From Acetobacter sp. AN02 (GTDB taxonomy: Bacteria > Pseudomonadota > Alphaproteobacteria > Acetobacterales > Acetobacteraceae), in assembly GCF_029759835.1 (NCBI RefSeq), contig NZ_JAJJND010000002.1:1-64000 (forward strand): DNA of 64,000 nt, read 5' to 3'. The notes beneath the pieces are model-generated. The model saw only the letters and a list, made by a program, of their open reading frames with translations. It did not search any database and had not been told where the DNA came from. A program made the translations under genes and the position numbers. Shown here piece by piece: positions 26,329-34,290 of the stretch. How positions within the stretch are numbered: the stretch's first letter is position 1; every line of letters starts with the position of its first letter.

Positions 26329-26472
26329 CTATCGATTCGGCTGTACCGATTTCAGGTTTTCCCGGTAGCCCATCTGCTCCCACTGTTCTTTTTTCGTCAG
26401 TTTCTTTTCCGGTCCTGAGCAGGCCGAGAGGGCCAGGACCGCGGCAGCGAGGGCGAGTGTGGAGCGCAGCAT
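26329..26472 (-). CDS. 47-residue lipoprotein
   Basis: A short lipoprotein gene. An AAGGACG site precedes the ATG at 26472. The signal ends in LSAC, making Cys18 the lipid anchor, and leaves a mature peptide of 30 residues that is highly charged (KKLTKKEQWEQMGYREN). Such tiny lipoproteins are common in Acetobacteraceae but have no known role. It is separated from the aldehyde dehydrogenase by a strong terminator, so it has its own promoter or reads through. Confidence 0.7.
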   Translation of the reverse strand: MLRSTLALAAAVLALSACSGPEKKLTKKEQWEQMGYRENLKSVQPNR

Positions 26473-26517
26473 GTTTTTCGTCCTTCTGCGGAAAGAGGCC
26501 TGAGAAAAAGATCCGGG

Positions 26518-26551
26518 AAAAAGGCCGGGCCGGATGTGAGATCCGGCCCGG
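26518..26551 (-). terminator. intrinsic terminator of the aldehyde dehydrogenase gene
   Basis: An 11-bp perfect stem (26525-26535 with 26541-26551, 5-base loop). On the minus strand it is followed by CC and five T. It starts 12 bases after the dehydrogenase stop. Confidence 0.9.
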
Positions 26552-26563
26552 TTGCGGGGGGAA

Positions 26564-27955
26564 TCAGAACGGGGCGTCGATATCGACCACGTCGACCAGC
26601 TTGTGGTTGACGAATTCCTTGATTCCCAGATCGACGAGTTCGCGTCCGAATCCGGAGCGACGGACACCGCCGAACGGCAGGTCTGCCTTGACCATCGTCG
26701 GATGGTTGATGAAGACCATTCCGGTCTCGATCTGGCGGGCGACGGCCACGCCGCGCTCCTCATTCTGCGTAAAGACCGAACCGCCGAGACCATAGGGGGT
26801 GTCGTTGGCGATGCGGATGGCGTCCTTTTCGTCCTTTGCGCGGAACACCATGGAGACCGGGCCGAAGAATTCGAAGTGACGGGCCGGATTCTCGCTGTCG
26901 ATATCGGTGAGGATGGTCGGCTGGAAGAAGGCGCCCTGGTTCGGCAGACTGATTCCGGCCTCGACAGCTTTTGCTCCGTGAGAGACAGCTTCGGCGAGCT
27001 GTTTCTTCAGATCGTCCACAGCACCCTGGGAGGAGAGCGGTGCGAGCGTGGTGCTCTCGTCCATCGGATCTCCGGCGCGGAGTTTTGCGACACCGGCCAT
27101 GTAGAGATCCATGAAGCGGTCATAGACCTTGTCTGCGACGATCAGACGCTTGGCCGAAACGCAGACCTGGCCTGCGTTCCAGTGGCGTCCGAAGACGGCC
27201 CATTTTGCAGTTTTCTCGATATCCGCGTCATCTAGGACCACGAAGGCGTCTGCACCGCCGAGTTCCATGATGGTCTTTTTCAGAGCCTTACCTGCCTGGG
27301 CGGCGACTTTTGCGCCTGCGCCTTCCGAGCCGGTCAGGGCCACGCCGTGGACGCGCGGGTCACTGATGATCCGCTCGATCTGTGCGTGGGTGGGGTAGAG
27401 ATTGGTGAAGCAGCCATCGGGCAGACCGGCGCGGCGCAGCAGGTCTTCTGCCTTTGCAGCACTCTGCGGCAGGTTGGAGGCGTGCTTGAGCAGCAGCGTG
27501 TTTCCGGCGGAAATCTGCGGGGCCAGGATGCGGATCACCTGGTAGAGCGGGAAGTTCCAGGGCTCGATAGCCAGCAGGACGCCGAGCGGCTCGTGGTAGA
27601 TTCTGGCCTTGCCGGTCTGCGGATCTTTCACGTCCAGATCTGTCGGCTTCAGAAGTTCTTCCGCGAATGTCACGTAGTAGTCGAGGATCTGGGCGGAGAG
27701 TTCGACCTCGGCGCGGGCTTCGGCCAGGGTCTTGCCCATTTCCGTCGTCATGATTTTTGCGAAATCATCGGTTTCCGCACGCAGAATCGAGGCGGCTTTG
27801 GCGAGGATGCCGCTGCGGGTGGCGAAATCCGTCTCGCGCCATGAAAGGAACGCCTCGTGCGCCTTTGTGATGGCCTGCTCGAGTTCCGCGTCTGTCGTGT
27901 TCGGGAAGGTTTTGAGGACTTCGCCGGTGTATGGATTTGTCGACTGATAGGCCAT
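26564..27955 (-). CDS. NAD(P)-dependent succinate-semialdehyde dehydrogenase family protein (GabD/YneI-like)
   Basis: A 463-residue aldehyde dehydrogenase. I choose the ATG at 27955, spaced nine bases from AAGGA; an ATG at 27964 abuts that site. Seen: the cofactor region PWNFPLYQ, the catalytic Glu in MELGGADAF, the catalytic Cys in GQVCVSAKR, and the FEFFGPVS and NDTPYGLGGS motifs. The order and MELGGxDxF pattern fit the short YneI/Sad-type succinate-semialdehyde dehydrogenases. In acetic acid bacteria such enzymes can close a 2-oxoglutarate/succinate route. The exact aldehyde is inferred. It stands alone, ending in a strong terminator. Confidence 0.85.
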   Translation of the reverse strand: MAYQSTNPYTGEVLKTFPNTTDAELEQAITKAHEAFLSWRETDFATRSGILAKAASILRAETDDFAKIMTTEMGKTLAEARAEVELSAQILDYYVTFAEELLKPTDLDVKDPQTGKARIYHEPLGVLLAIEPWNFPLYQVIRILAPQISAGNTLLLKHASNLPQSAAKAEDLLRRAGLPDGCFTNLYPTHAQIERIISDPRVHGVALTGSEGAGAKVAAQAGKALKKTIMELGGADAFVVLDDADIEKTAKWAVFGRHWNAGQVCVSAKRLIVADKVYDRFMDLYMAGVAKLRAGDPMDESTTLAPLSSQGAVDDLKKQLAEAVSHGAKAVEAGISLPNQGAFFQPTILTDIDSENPARHFEFFGPVSMVFRAKDEKDAIRIANDTPYGLGGSVFTQNEERGVAVARQIETGMVFINHPTMVKADLPFGGVRRSGFGRELVDLGIKEFVNHKLVDVVDIDAPF

Positions 27956-28085
27956 TGCGGGCATTCCTTCGTCTGGTATCACATCACTGCGAGATGATCT
28001 GTAGAGCAGACACCTCCCTGTGTGCAACGAGGCAGCGTGCGTCCTAGTTCAGGAGCGGGCGCGTCACAGGGATATGAGACGGGCT

Positions 28086-29183
28086 TCAGCGGTGGCGGCG
28101 TTCCGCCGAGAGCGCGACGTTCATCAGCAGTGTCCGCAGCGGCGAGTCCGGCACGGTTTCGAGCGCCTTACAGGCTTTGGCCGCGAATTCCGCGGCCTTG
28201 CCGAGCGTTCTGCTGATCGCGTCCGTGCGGGCGATCAGGGAGAGGGCGCGGTCGAGATCCTCGTCCGTCTGGGACTCGCAGTCTTCGATGGTGCGGAGCC
28301 AGAAGGCGCGCTCTTCTTCCGTGCCTTCGCTATGGGCGATGATTACCGGGAGGGTCATCTTGCCTTCCCTGAAGTCATCACCGACGGTTTTTCCCAGTTC
28401 GCTCTGGCTGGCGGAGTAGTCCAGCGCATCGTCCACGATCTGGAAGGCCATGCCGAGATTTGCGCCGTATTCCCGCAATGCCTCACGCAGGGCGGGGTCG
28501 GCCCCGGCGATGACGGCGCCGCATTCGCAGGCGGCGGCGAACAGGGCTGCGGTCTTGCCGTAGATGACCTTGAGATAGCTGTCGATCTGCGTGCTGAGAT
28601 CATTCTGCGTGGTCATCTGCATGACCTCGCCTTCCGCCAGTGTGGCGGAGGCGGCGGACAGGATGGCCATGACGGGCAGGCTGCCGTCTGCGGTCAGGAT
28701 CTGGAAGCTGCGGGCGAAGAGAAAATCGCCCACGAGCACCGAAGCCTTGTTGCCGAACACGGCGTTTGCACTGGCTCTGCCGCGCCTGAGGAGGCTATTG
28801 TCCACGACATCGTCATGCAGCAGAGTCGCTGTGTGAATAAACTCCACACAGGCTGCCACACCGACATGACGCATGGCTTGGGGACCGGGCTGATATCCTG
28901 CGACGCGCGCGGCGGCGAAGACCAGCAGCGGGCGGAGGCGTTTGCCGCCTGCCGCGACCAGATGCGCCGCGAGCTGCGGAATCAGCGGCACATTGCTCTG
29001 CATCCGTGCGATGATTTCGTTATTACAGGCCAGCATGTCATCTGCGAGACAATCAGCCAGCGCGGCCAGCGCAGCCTCTGCGTCCGGAACGGCTGCGGAG
29101 GCAGCGCTTTCTTTTTCCGGCAGGTTAACCGTGACACCCAAAAGACGTTCTCCCGCGGCAGGAACAGCCTGTGAGTGTTTCAT
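28086..29183 (-). CDS. ispB: trans-polyprenyl diphosphate synthase (octa/decaprenyl, quinone side chain)
   Basis: A 365-residue long-chain prenyltransferase. The first aspartate-rich motif is Asp124-Asp125-x-x-Asp128 and the second Asp251-Asp252-x-x-Asp255. GGKRLRPLLV, GKTAALFAAAC and GDDFREGKMTLPV are conserved. It extends farnesyl or geranyl diphosphate with isopentenyl units to make the ubiquinone side chain; chain length cannot be read. The N-terminal 45 residues are extra compared with E. coli IspB. It diverges from the methyltransferase gene at 29270. Confidence 0.93.
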   Translation of the reverse strand: MKHSQAVPAAGERLLGVTVNLPEKESAASAAVPDAEAALAALADCLADDMLACNNEIIARMQSNVPLIPQLAAHLVAAGGKRLRPLLVFAAARVAGYQPGPQAMRHVGVAACVEFIHTATLLHDDVVDNSLLRRGRASANAVFGNKASVLVGDFLFARSFQILTADGSLPVMAILSAASATLAEGEVMQMTTQNDLSTQIDSYLKVIYGKTAALFAAACECGAVIAGADPALREALREYGANLGMAFQIVDDALDYSASQSELGKTVGDDFREGKMTLPVIIAHSEGTEEERAFWLRTIEDCESQTDEDLDRALSLIARTDAISRTLGKAAEFAAKACKALETVPDSPLRTLLMNVALSAERRHR

Positions 29184-29269
29184 ATGATAGTGCGGCTGAC
29201 AGTGGTCAACCCGCCTCTCCTTTGTCTGCGTCCCCGGATTCCGTGATCGGGGCGTCTGCAGGAGAGGAG

Positions 29270-30013
29270 ATGACCTCCGGCACGCTGCTGGACGGGCGCA
29301 TTCCCTATACCCAGTTCCGCCAGGGCAATCGCACCGGATTTGAGCCGGTTTTCATGGCTGCCGCCGTTCCGGCGCGGCGTGGTGAGCGTGTGCTTGAGGC
29401 GGGGTGCGGGGCCGGTGCGGGGCTTTTGTGTCTCGCCTCGCGAATTTCTGACCTGCACGGAACGGGGGTCGAGGCGGATGCGGCAACGGCGGCGCTGGCG
29501 GAGCGGAATATCCGGGATGCGGCAACGGCGGGGCTGAACACGGCGGGGCTCAGAATCGTGCAGGATGATCTTCTGCGGCCGGACAGCCCGCTTCTGTCGG
29601 AGCCTTTGTGGCATCATGCCTTTGCCAATCCTCCCTGGCATCCCTGGGAGGGGACGGCTTCGGAGGTACCCCGGCGCGATCTGGCGCGGCGTGCGCCTCC
29701 GGATACGGTTTCGGGCTGGGTTGCCGCGCTGTCGCGGCTTGTGCGCGAGCGGGGCACGCTCACGCTTGCCCTTCCCCCTGCCCGGCTTGGCGAGGCTCTG
29801 GCGGCGTGTGCCGAGCATCGGCTGGGCAGTGCGTGTATTTTTCCGCTCTGGCCCGGGTCCGGGCGGGAAGCGCGTATTATCCTCGTGCGCGCGCGGGCCG
29901 GTGGCAGGGGCGGAGTGCGGCTGCATGCGGGTCTTGTGCTGCATGACGAGGCGGGCGGACTCAGTCCTGCGGCGGAGCGTGTGCTGCGCGGAGGTGAGGC
30001 CTTGCAATTCTGA
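29270..30013 (+). CDS. class I methyltransferase, tRNA1(Val) A37 N6-methyltransferase-like
   Basis: A 247-residue methyltransferase. I place the start at ATG 29270, directly served by AGGAGAGGAG; an earlier GTG frame (29171) would overlap ispB. It begins LLDGRIPYTQFRQGNRTGFEPVFMAAAVP, as in TrmN6/YfiC, followed by the SAM loop LEAGCGAGAGLLCL and the catalytic motif NPPWHP. YfiC proteins normally have NPPY, so the tryptophan is unusual. The gene lies divergent from ispB, a frequent alphaproteobacterial arrangement. It probably modifies tRNA or another nucleic acid. Confidence 0.8.
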   Translation: MTSGTLLDGRIPYTQFRQGNRTGFEPVFMAAAVPARRGERVLEAGCGAGAGLLCLASRISDLHGTGVEADAATAALAERNIRDAATAGLNTAGLRIVQDDLLRPDSPLLSEPLWHHAFANPPWHPWEGTASEVPRRDLARRAPPDTVSGWVAALSRLVRERGTLTLALPPARLGEALAACAEHRLGSACIFPLWPGSGREARIILVRARAGGRGGVRLHAGLVLHDEAGGLSPAAERVLRGGEALQF

Positions 30014-30095
30014 GGGGTCTGGCAGTCTTTTTCCGGACCGGAACCCCGCAACTCCGTTTCCGTTAGTGATCTTCGGAAGATTTCGTTCCATTTTA

Positions 30096-30121
30096 CAGAC
30101 AGCCGGACGGATGTCCGTCTG
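30096..30121 (+). promoter_or_regulatory. imperfect hairpin in the dps leader
   Basis: CAGAC (30096-30100) pairs with GTCTG (30117-30121) and GGAC (30105-30108) with GTCC (30113-30116), with a 4-base bulge. It lies 23 bases before the dps start and just upstream of the GGAG site. It could be a leader structure or chance; no consensus promoter was recognised in 30014-30144. Confidence 0.3.
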
Positions 30122-30144
30122 CTGACATGAGGAGCTTAAGACTT

Positions 30145-30696
30145 ATGGCCAAGAGCACATCTTCTAAATCAGCCTCTGCCAAGGAAGCCCGGATTCACGA
30201 GCATCTCGGCACGCCGACGGATCTCCATAAGGACGCCGTCCATGAGGTATCGGCAGCGCTGCGTGTTCTGCTTGCGGATGTCTTTGCGCTTTATCTCAAG
30301 ACGAAGAATTTTCACTGGCATATGAGCGGTCGTCATTTCCGTGACTACCATCTGCTTCTTGACGAGCAGAGTGCGGAGCTTTTCGCCATTACTGATCCGA
30401 TGGCCGAGCGGGCGCGCAAGATCGGCGGGATCAGCCTGCATTCGATCGGTGAGGTGTCCCGTCTTCAGCGCATTCGTGACAACGATGCCGAATATGTCAC
30501 GCCGCAGGACATGCTGGCGGAGCTGGCGGAGGATAACCGGCAGCTTGCTGCAGCGATGCGTGTGACGCACGGGGTGACGTCCGATGGGCGCGATGTTGCC
30601 ACGACCAGCCTTCTTGAGGAGTGGATCGATCAGGCCGAGCGCAGGACGTGGTTCCTGTTCGAGGCTTCACGCAACACGGCGGGCGAGAACAGCTGA
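30145..30696 (+). CDS. dps: Dps family ferritin-like protein
   Basis: A 183-residue Dps. The ATG at 30145 is ten bases from GGAG; an ATG at 30127 has no ribosome site. The protein forms a 12-subunit shell that oxidises and stores iron with hydrogen peroxide and can coat DNA. The ferroxidase signature is seen as KNFHWHMSGRHFRDYHLLLDEQ. The N-terminal tail (about residues 1-25) is rich in Lys and Ser, suited to DNA contact. It fits the peroxide-defence genes 2-4 kb away. The TPR gene converges with it, 5 bp away. Confidence 0.93.
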   Translation: MAKSTSSKSASAKEARIHEHLGTPTDLHKDAVHEVSAALRVLLADVFALYLKTKNFHWHMSGRHFRDYHLLLDEQSAELFAITDPMAERARKIGGISLHSIGEVSRLQRIRDNDAEYVTPQDMLAELAEDNRQLAAAMRVTHGVTSDGRDVATTSLLEEWIDQAERRTWFLFEASRNTAGENS

Positions 30697-30701
30697 GGCT
30701 G

Positions 30702-31322
30702 TCAGGTCGGTCGTCCGAACGCCTTGAGATGCAGTTTCTCAAGGCGTTTGAGTCCGTCGGCGGCGTTCGGATTGAGCGTCAGCACGTGCTGCCAGGCTTT
30801 GAGCGCGGCCGTCGGATCATTCTGTGCCTCTTCCGCCAGCGAGAGTGCTGACCAGCTTTCCGCGTCGTCACTGTCCAGGCGCAGGGCCTCCCCCAGATCG
30901 GTGATGGCGCCGGGGGCATCTCCGGCGGCGAGACGCGCCCTGGCCCGCAGGCGCCACAGGACTTCCTCGTTCTTCTGAAGAGCGATGGCATCTCCCAGAT
31001 CCGCGACGGCGTCTGCGGTTTTTTCTCCCGTGAGATTTCTCTGTGCCCGGCGCATCAGAAGCCGGGTGGCGGGTTTGAGCGTGGAACTGCGCAGGGTTTC
31101 AAGCTCGTCCTCTATCGGCTGGGCCTCGGAGCGGTTCTTTGCGCTGGCCAGCTTTGCTGCGAGCTTTGCCTTTTCCGTTGTGAGTCTGGTGTCTTCCGCA
31201 CTCCGGGGCGACGGTGTCCGTACTGCTGATGCCGCCGGTGATGGTGGCCCGGCGAGGACCGGCGTGGTGATTGCCGATGTGGCGAGGATCGGGGCGGCGA
31301 TCAGCAGGCGGAGATATTTCAT
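30702..31322 (-). CDS. exported tetratricopeptide-repeat protein
   Basis: A 206-residue protein with a signal peptide (residues 1-24, ending VLA). A charged helical segment (about 45-80) leads into about three TPR units, e.g. ADAVADLGDAIALQKNEEVLWRLR-like and PGAITDLGEALRLDSDDAESW repeats. These make a helical scaffold for protein contacts in the periplasm. Partner unknown. The ABM gene lies 15 bp upstream on the same strand. Confidence 0.8.
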   Translation of the reverse strand: MKYLRLLIAAPILATSAITTPVLAGPPSPAASAVRTPSPRSAEDTRLTTEKAKLAAKLASAKNRSEAQPIEDELETLRSSTLKPATRLLMRRAQRNLTGEKTADAVADLGDAIALQKNEEVLWRLRARARLAAGDAPGAITDLGEALRLDSDDAESWSALSLAEEAQNDPTAALKAWQHVLTLNPNAADGLKRLEKLHLKAFGRPT

Positions 31323-31337
31323 CGGTGGCGGCTCCGT

Positions 31338-31634
31338 TCAGATGAACGTATCGAGCTTGTATACAGCCAGCGGAGCCTCAAGATCGGGCGTCAGGCCTTC
31401 TGCCATTGCGAGGAAGTGAGGGGTGTTCACATGCGCCTCGAACGCATCGTTCCCTGCCCAGCGTTCCGTGAAGATGAAGCGGGAGCTGCGCTCCCTGTCC
31501 CTGCTGATGGTGTAGCTCAGGCAGCCCGGCTCCTTGCGGGTTTCGATAACGCAGGCCCGGATGATTTCCGCGGCCTTGTCTGCCTTGTCTGCTTTTACGT
31601 CCACGACAGCCACGACGGAGAGTTCTGTGGTCAT
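31338..31634 (-). CDS. antibiotic-biosynthesis-monooxygenase (ABM/YgiN-like) domain protein
   Basis: A 98-residue ferredoxin-like alpha/beta-barrel protein, whole ABM domain. Typical blocks are VAVVDVKADKADKA, CLSYTISRDRE, FIFTERWAGNDAFEAHVNTPHF. The family includes quinol monooxygenases and haem-degrading enzymes as well as proteins with no catalysis. Probably a cytoplasmic dimer. The location between oxyR and dps hints at a stress link, which is inference. Confidence 0.85.
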   Translation of the reverse strand: MTTELSVVAVVDVKADKADKAAEIIRACVIETRKEPGCLSYTISRDRERSSRFIFTERWAGNDAFEAHVNTPHFLAMAEGLTPDLEAPLAVYKLDTFI

Positions 31635-31678
31635 GAGAGGTTTCCTTCGGATCGGATGCGTGTCGGAAGATCAGCATG

Positions 31679-31721
31679 AAAAAACCCGCCAGACCACCCC
31701 GGAAGGTGATATGGCGGGTTT
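31679..31721 (-). terminator. intrinsic terminator of rpmJ
   Basis: AAACCCGCCA (31682-31691) pairs with TGGCGGGTTT (31712-31721). On the minus strand the stem ends in a run of T. It lies 38 bases past the rpmJ stop and just upstream of the ABM gene. A second inverted repeat, GGCGGCAGC/GCTGCCGC, lies at about 31732-31754. Confidence 0.8.
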
Positions 31722-31759
31722 CCGAACTGCAGCGGCAGCACAGGCTGCCGCCGGAGCAC

Positions 31760-31885
31760 TCAGCCCTGGCGGGCTTTCATGCGCGGGTTCTTTTTGTTGA
31801 TCACGTAGACGCGGCCACGGCGGCGAACGACGCGGCAGTCTTTATCGCGCACCTTGGCGGATTTGAGGCTGTTTCTGATTTTCAT
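31760..31885 (-). CDS. rpmJ: 50S ribosomal protein L36, zinc-free type
   Basis: A 41-residue ribosomal protein reading [16 protein letters not shown], then [19 protein letters not shown] and ending MKARQG. It is strongly basic. Only one cysteine remains, so the zinc-ribbon of the canonical L36 is absent; this C-minus form is the usual one in alphaproteobacteria. It is a single gene between oxyR and the ABM gene, with its own terminator. Confidence 0.96.
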   Translation of the reverse strand: MKIRNSLKSAKVRDKDCRVVRRRGRVYVINKKNPRMKARQG

Positions 31886-31964
31886 GACTCTTGTCCCAAC
31901 AGAACTGACGCCGGCCTGGAAACCGGGAAAAGATGGTGCGAGTTACGCAGACAGGTGCGGAAAG

Positions 31965-32939
31965 TCAAGGGTCTGCGTGAGTTATGGTGCAGGAAACTTC
32001 GTCTTCCCCGCTCTCCCCTGCCCGGTTTTCCGCAGGTGCAAGAGCGGAGAATGCCGCGGCCAGAGCCCGGAAGTCCTCGGCGCGTGGTGAACGGGCACGC
32101 CAGCCGAGGCTGATGGTCCGCCATACGGGGCCTCCTGCCACAGGGCGCACGACGACGGGTTCTTCGTCGAGAATCCCGGCGTCCACGGCAATCCTCGGCA
32201 CGAAGCCTGCCCCCATTCCCTGCCCGATCATGCGCACGAGGGAATGCAGGGAGGAGACGGAATGCAGGGCGGCGTCCGCATCCGTGCGGCTGCGTTCCCG
32301 GCAGATATCCAGCACCTGATCGCGCAGGCAGTGTCCGTCTTCGGGGAGGATCATCGTGTCCGGGGTGATCTTTTCTGCGGGGACGCGGGAAAATTCCGTG
32401 AGGTCATGTGATTCAGGGACGGTCAGCAGCAGTTCGTCGCGCCACAGCGGGACCGTTTCAAGGCTGTCGCATGAGCAGGGCATGGCGAGGATGAGCACGT
32501 CGAGGCGGCCGCTGTGCAGTTTTTCGAGCAGCCGCTCGGTCATGTCCTCTGTCACCTCGGGGCGGATCTGCGGGAAGCGCTCCCGGATGACGGGCAGCAG
32601 GCGGTGCAGGAGGAACGGACCTATGGTCGGAATCACGCCGAGTCTGACGGGTCCTGTCAGCGGTTCGCGGGCAGCCTGGACCAGTCCCTGGACCGATTCC
32701 AGCGCATCCAGCACGGCTCGGCCGCGGCGGACGACCTCGTCCCCGAGCGGTGTGAACACCACGCGGCGTCCGGCTGCGCGATCGAGCAGCCGGGCATCGA
32801 GCTGTCGTTCGAGGGCGAGGATTCCGGCGGACAATGTGGACTGCGTGACGGCGCAGAGTTCTGCCGCTCTGCCGAAATGGCGCAGTTCCGCAAGTGCCGT
32901 CAGATAGCGCAGCTGCTGGGGTGACGGGAGGGCGATCAT
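31965..32939 (-). CDS. oxyR: LysR-type hydrogen peroxide regulator OxyR
   Basis: A 324-residue LysR-family regulator from ATG 32939; the longer frame would begin with TTG. The N-terminal helix-turn-helix covers about residues 5-65 (LPSPQQLRYLTALAELRHFG). The redox pair is conserved: Cys204 in PEDGHCLRDQ and Cys213, nine residues apart as in E. coli OxyR (199/208). Peroxide joins the two and switches on the target promoters. It is divergent from ahpC, its likely target, across about 136 bp. The C-terminal 20 residues are extra. Confidence 0.93.
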   Translation of the reverse strand: MIALPSPQQLRYLTALAELRHFGRAAELCAVTQSTLSAGILALERQLDARLLDRAAGRRVVFTPLGDEVVRRGRAVLDALESVQGLVQAAREPLTGPVRLGVIPTIGPFLLHRLLPVIRERFPQIRPEVTEDMTERLLEKLHSGRLDVLILAMPCSCDSLETVPLWRDELLLTVPESHDLTEFSRVPAEKITPDTMILPEDGHCLRDQVLDICRERSRTDADAALHSVSSLHSLVRMIGQGMGAGFVPRIAVDAGILDEEPVVVRPVAGGPVWRTISLGWRARSPRAEDFRALAAAFSALAPAENRAGESGEDEVSCTITHADP

Positions 32940-33075
32940 GGCCGGTGATCTAATCGATTTATTCAATAGTAAGAAAGTAAATTATTCATTGGCATGATCG
33001 TGCTGCCAGGCTCATATACGTTTCCGGAGGCGGCGACATCGTCTCGCCCGAAACATCTGATGAAGGAAAAGAGCC
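32940..33075. promoter_or_regulatory. oxyR-ahpC divergent control region
   Basis: This intergenic segment has an AT-rich core at about 32950-32990 in otherwise GC-rich DNA. Within it TTATTCA occurs twice in the same orientation, at 32959-32965 and 32982-32988, 23 bp (about two helical turns) apart, which would suit an OxyR tetramer bound to one face. It does not match the enteric OxyR consensus well. I could not assign a convincing -35/-10 pair. Confidence 0.45.
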
Positions 33076-33618
33076 ATGCTGACAGTTGGCGATAAATTCC
33101 CTGCTTTTGATCTGGCTGCCGTTCCCGGCGGTCCGGACGGCCTGAAGGGTAATTTCACGCAGATCACGGATCAGACCGATGCCGGCAAGTGGAAGGTTTT
33201 CTTCTTCTGGCCGAAGGACTTCACCTTTGTCTGCCCGACGGAAATCGTTGCGTTCGGCAAGCTGGCGAAGGAGTTTGCCGATCGTGACACCGTTCTTTAC
33301 GGCGCGTCCATCGACAGCGAGTTCGTTCATCTGAACTGGCGTCTGCACCATGAGGATCTGAAGTCCCTTGAGATCCCGATGCTGGCTGACATCAAGCGCG
33401 AGCTGAGCAATGCGCTGGGCATCATCGCTCCGGGACCGGGCGTTGATCTGCGTGCGACCTTTGTTGTCGATAACACCGGCGTCATCCGCCACGTGTCTGT
33501 CAACGATCTGTCGGTCGGTCGTAATCCGCAGGAAATCCTGCGTATTCTGGACGGTCTGCAGAGCGATGAGCTGTGCCCGTGCAACTGGAACAAGGGCGAC
33601 GAGTTCCTCAAGGTCTGA
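33076..33618 (+). CDS. ahpC: alkyl hydroperoxide reductase / peroxiredoxin AhpC
   Basis: A 180-residue 2-Cys peroxiredoxin that reduces hydrogen peroxide and organic hydroperoxides. The peroxidatic Cys53 lies in FTFVCPTE; the C-terminus ELCPCNW carries Cys167 and Cys169, one of which resolves. This is the AhpD-linked form known from mycobacteria and actinomycetes rather than the AhpF-linked enteric form. An AAGGAAAAG site precedes the ATG. ahpD follows after 91 bp that hold a terminator. Confidence 0.96.
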   Translation: MLTVGDKFPAFDLAAVPGGPDGLKGNFTQITDQTDAGKWKVFFFWPKDFTFVCPTEIVAFGKLAKEFADRDTVLYGASIDSEFVHLNWRLHHEDLKSLEIPMLADIKRELSNALGIIAPGPGVDLRATFVVDNTGVIRHVSVNDLSVGRNPQEILRILDGLQSDELCPCNWNKGDEFLKV

Positions 33619-33644
33619 TTTCTTTCGAAAGAGAGACCTGAAAC

Positions 33645-33679
33645 AGGTCCGGTCGCCGCCCGGTGACCGGACCTTTTTT
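33645..33679 (+). terminator. intrinsic terminator between ahpC and ahpD
   Basis: A perfect 10-bp stem, 33645-33654 with 33665-33674, 10-base loop, followed at once by a run of T. It should stop most transcripts after ahpC, letting only part continue into ahpD. Confidence 0.9.
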
Positions 33680-33709
33680 ATTCCGGACTGTCCGGAGGAG
33701 AATACTGTT

Positions 33710-34237
33710 ATGTCTGTTGAATCCCTCAAGGACCGCATCCCCGATCATGCGAAGGATCTGCGGCTGAACCTCGGCTCTCTTGCGACGGATATCTCTCTGT
33801 CGGAGCAGCAGCTTGCGGGTACGTTCGTGGCTGTTGCCATTGCATCGCGCAATCCGGATGTGATCCGGGCGATCGAGGCGGAGTTCGGCCCGAAGCTTTC
33901 GGCTGAGGCGCTGTCTGCGGCGCGTTCGGCTGCGGCGATCATGTCGATGAACAATATCTATTACCGCTTTACGCATATGGCGGGCGGTGATTACGCACAG
34001 ATGCCTGCGAAGCTGCGTATGAGCGTGATTGCGCGTCCGGGTGTTGAGAAGGCGGATTTCGAGCTGTGGAGTCTGGCGGTTTCGGCCATCAACGGCTGTG
34101 AGATGTGCGTCAGAAGCCACGAGAAAGTGGTGCGTGAGGCCGGTCTGACATCCGAGCAGGTTCAGACTGCCGTACGGATTGCCGCGACGGTTTTTGCGGT
34201 GTCTGTCACGCTGGGTGAGCTCAGCGCCGTCGGCTGA
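33710..34237 (+). CDS. ahpD: alkylhydroperoxidase AhpD
   Basis: A 175-residue AhpD. It regenerates oxidised AhpC through a thioredoxin-like CxxC, seen as Cys130 and Cys133 with His137 in [12 protein letters not shown]; Glu118 is the likely proton-relay residue. GGAGGAG lies before the ATG at 33710. In known systems AhpD is itself recycled by lipoylated dihydrolipoamide acyltransferase and Lpd. It is the second gene of the OxyR-linked unit. Confidence 0.96.
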   Translation: MSVESLKDRIPDHAKDLRLNLGSLATDISLSEQQLAGTFVAVAIASRNPDVIRAIEAEFGPKLSAEALSAARSAAAIMSMNNIYYRFTHMAGGDYAQMPAKLRMSVIARPGVEKADFELWSLAVSAINGCEMCVRSHEKVVREAGLTSEQVQTAVRIAATVFAVSVTLGELSAVG

Positions 34238-34248
34238 GACCGGTTTTT

Positions 34249-34275
34249 CCGGACCTGTTTACACGGCAGGTCCGG
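34249..34275. other. 9-bp hairpin between ahpD and mtnA
   Basis: CCGGACCTG (34249-34257) pairs with CAGGTCCGG (34267-34275), 9-base loop, in the 53-bp gap between convergent ahpD and mtnA. Five T precede the stem on the plus strand and no T-tract follows on either strand. It shares the core AGGTCCGG with the ahpC terminator. It may serve both genes as a weak terminator. Confidence 0.55.
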
Positions 34276-34290
34276 CTGTCCGGGCCGGGT

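Noticed and set aside
29171-29269. Longer GTG start for the TrmN6-like gene
   Set aside because: It would overlap ispB, adds a low-complexity Ser/Ala-rich stretch and lacks a ribosome site, whereas ATG 29270 has an excellent one.
31886-31964. Zur-type operator upstream of zinc-free L36
   Set aside because: No palindromic AT-rich site is present, and the zinc-free L36 is the sole standard form in most alphaproteobacteria, so zinc control is not needed to explain it.
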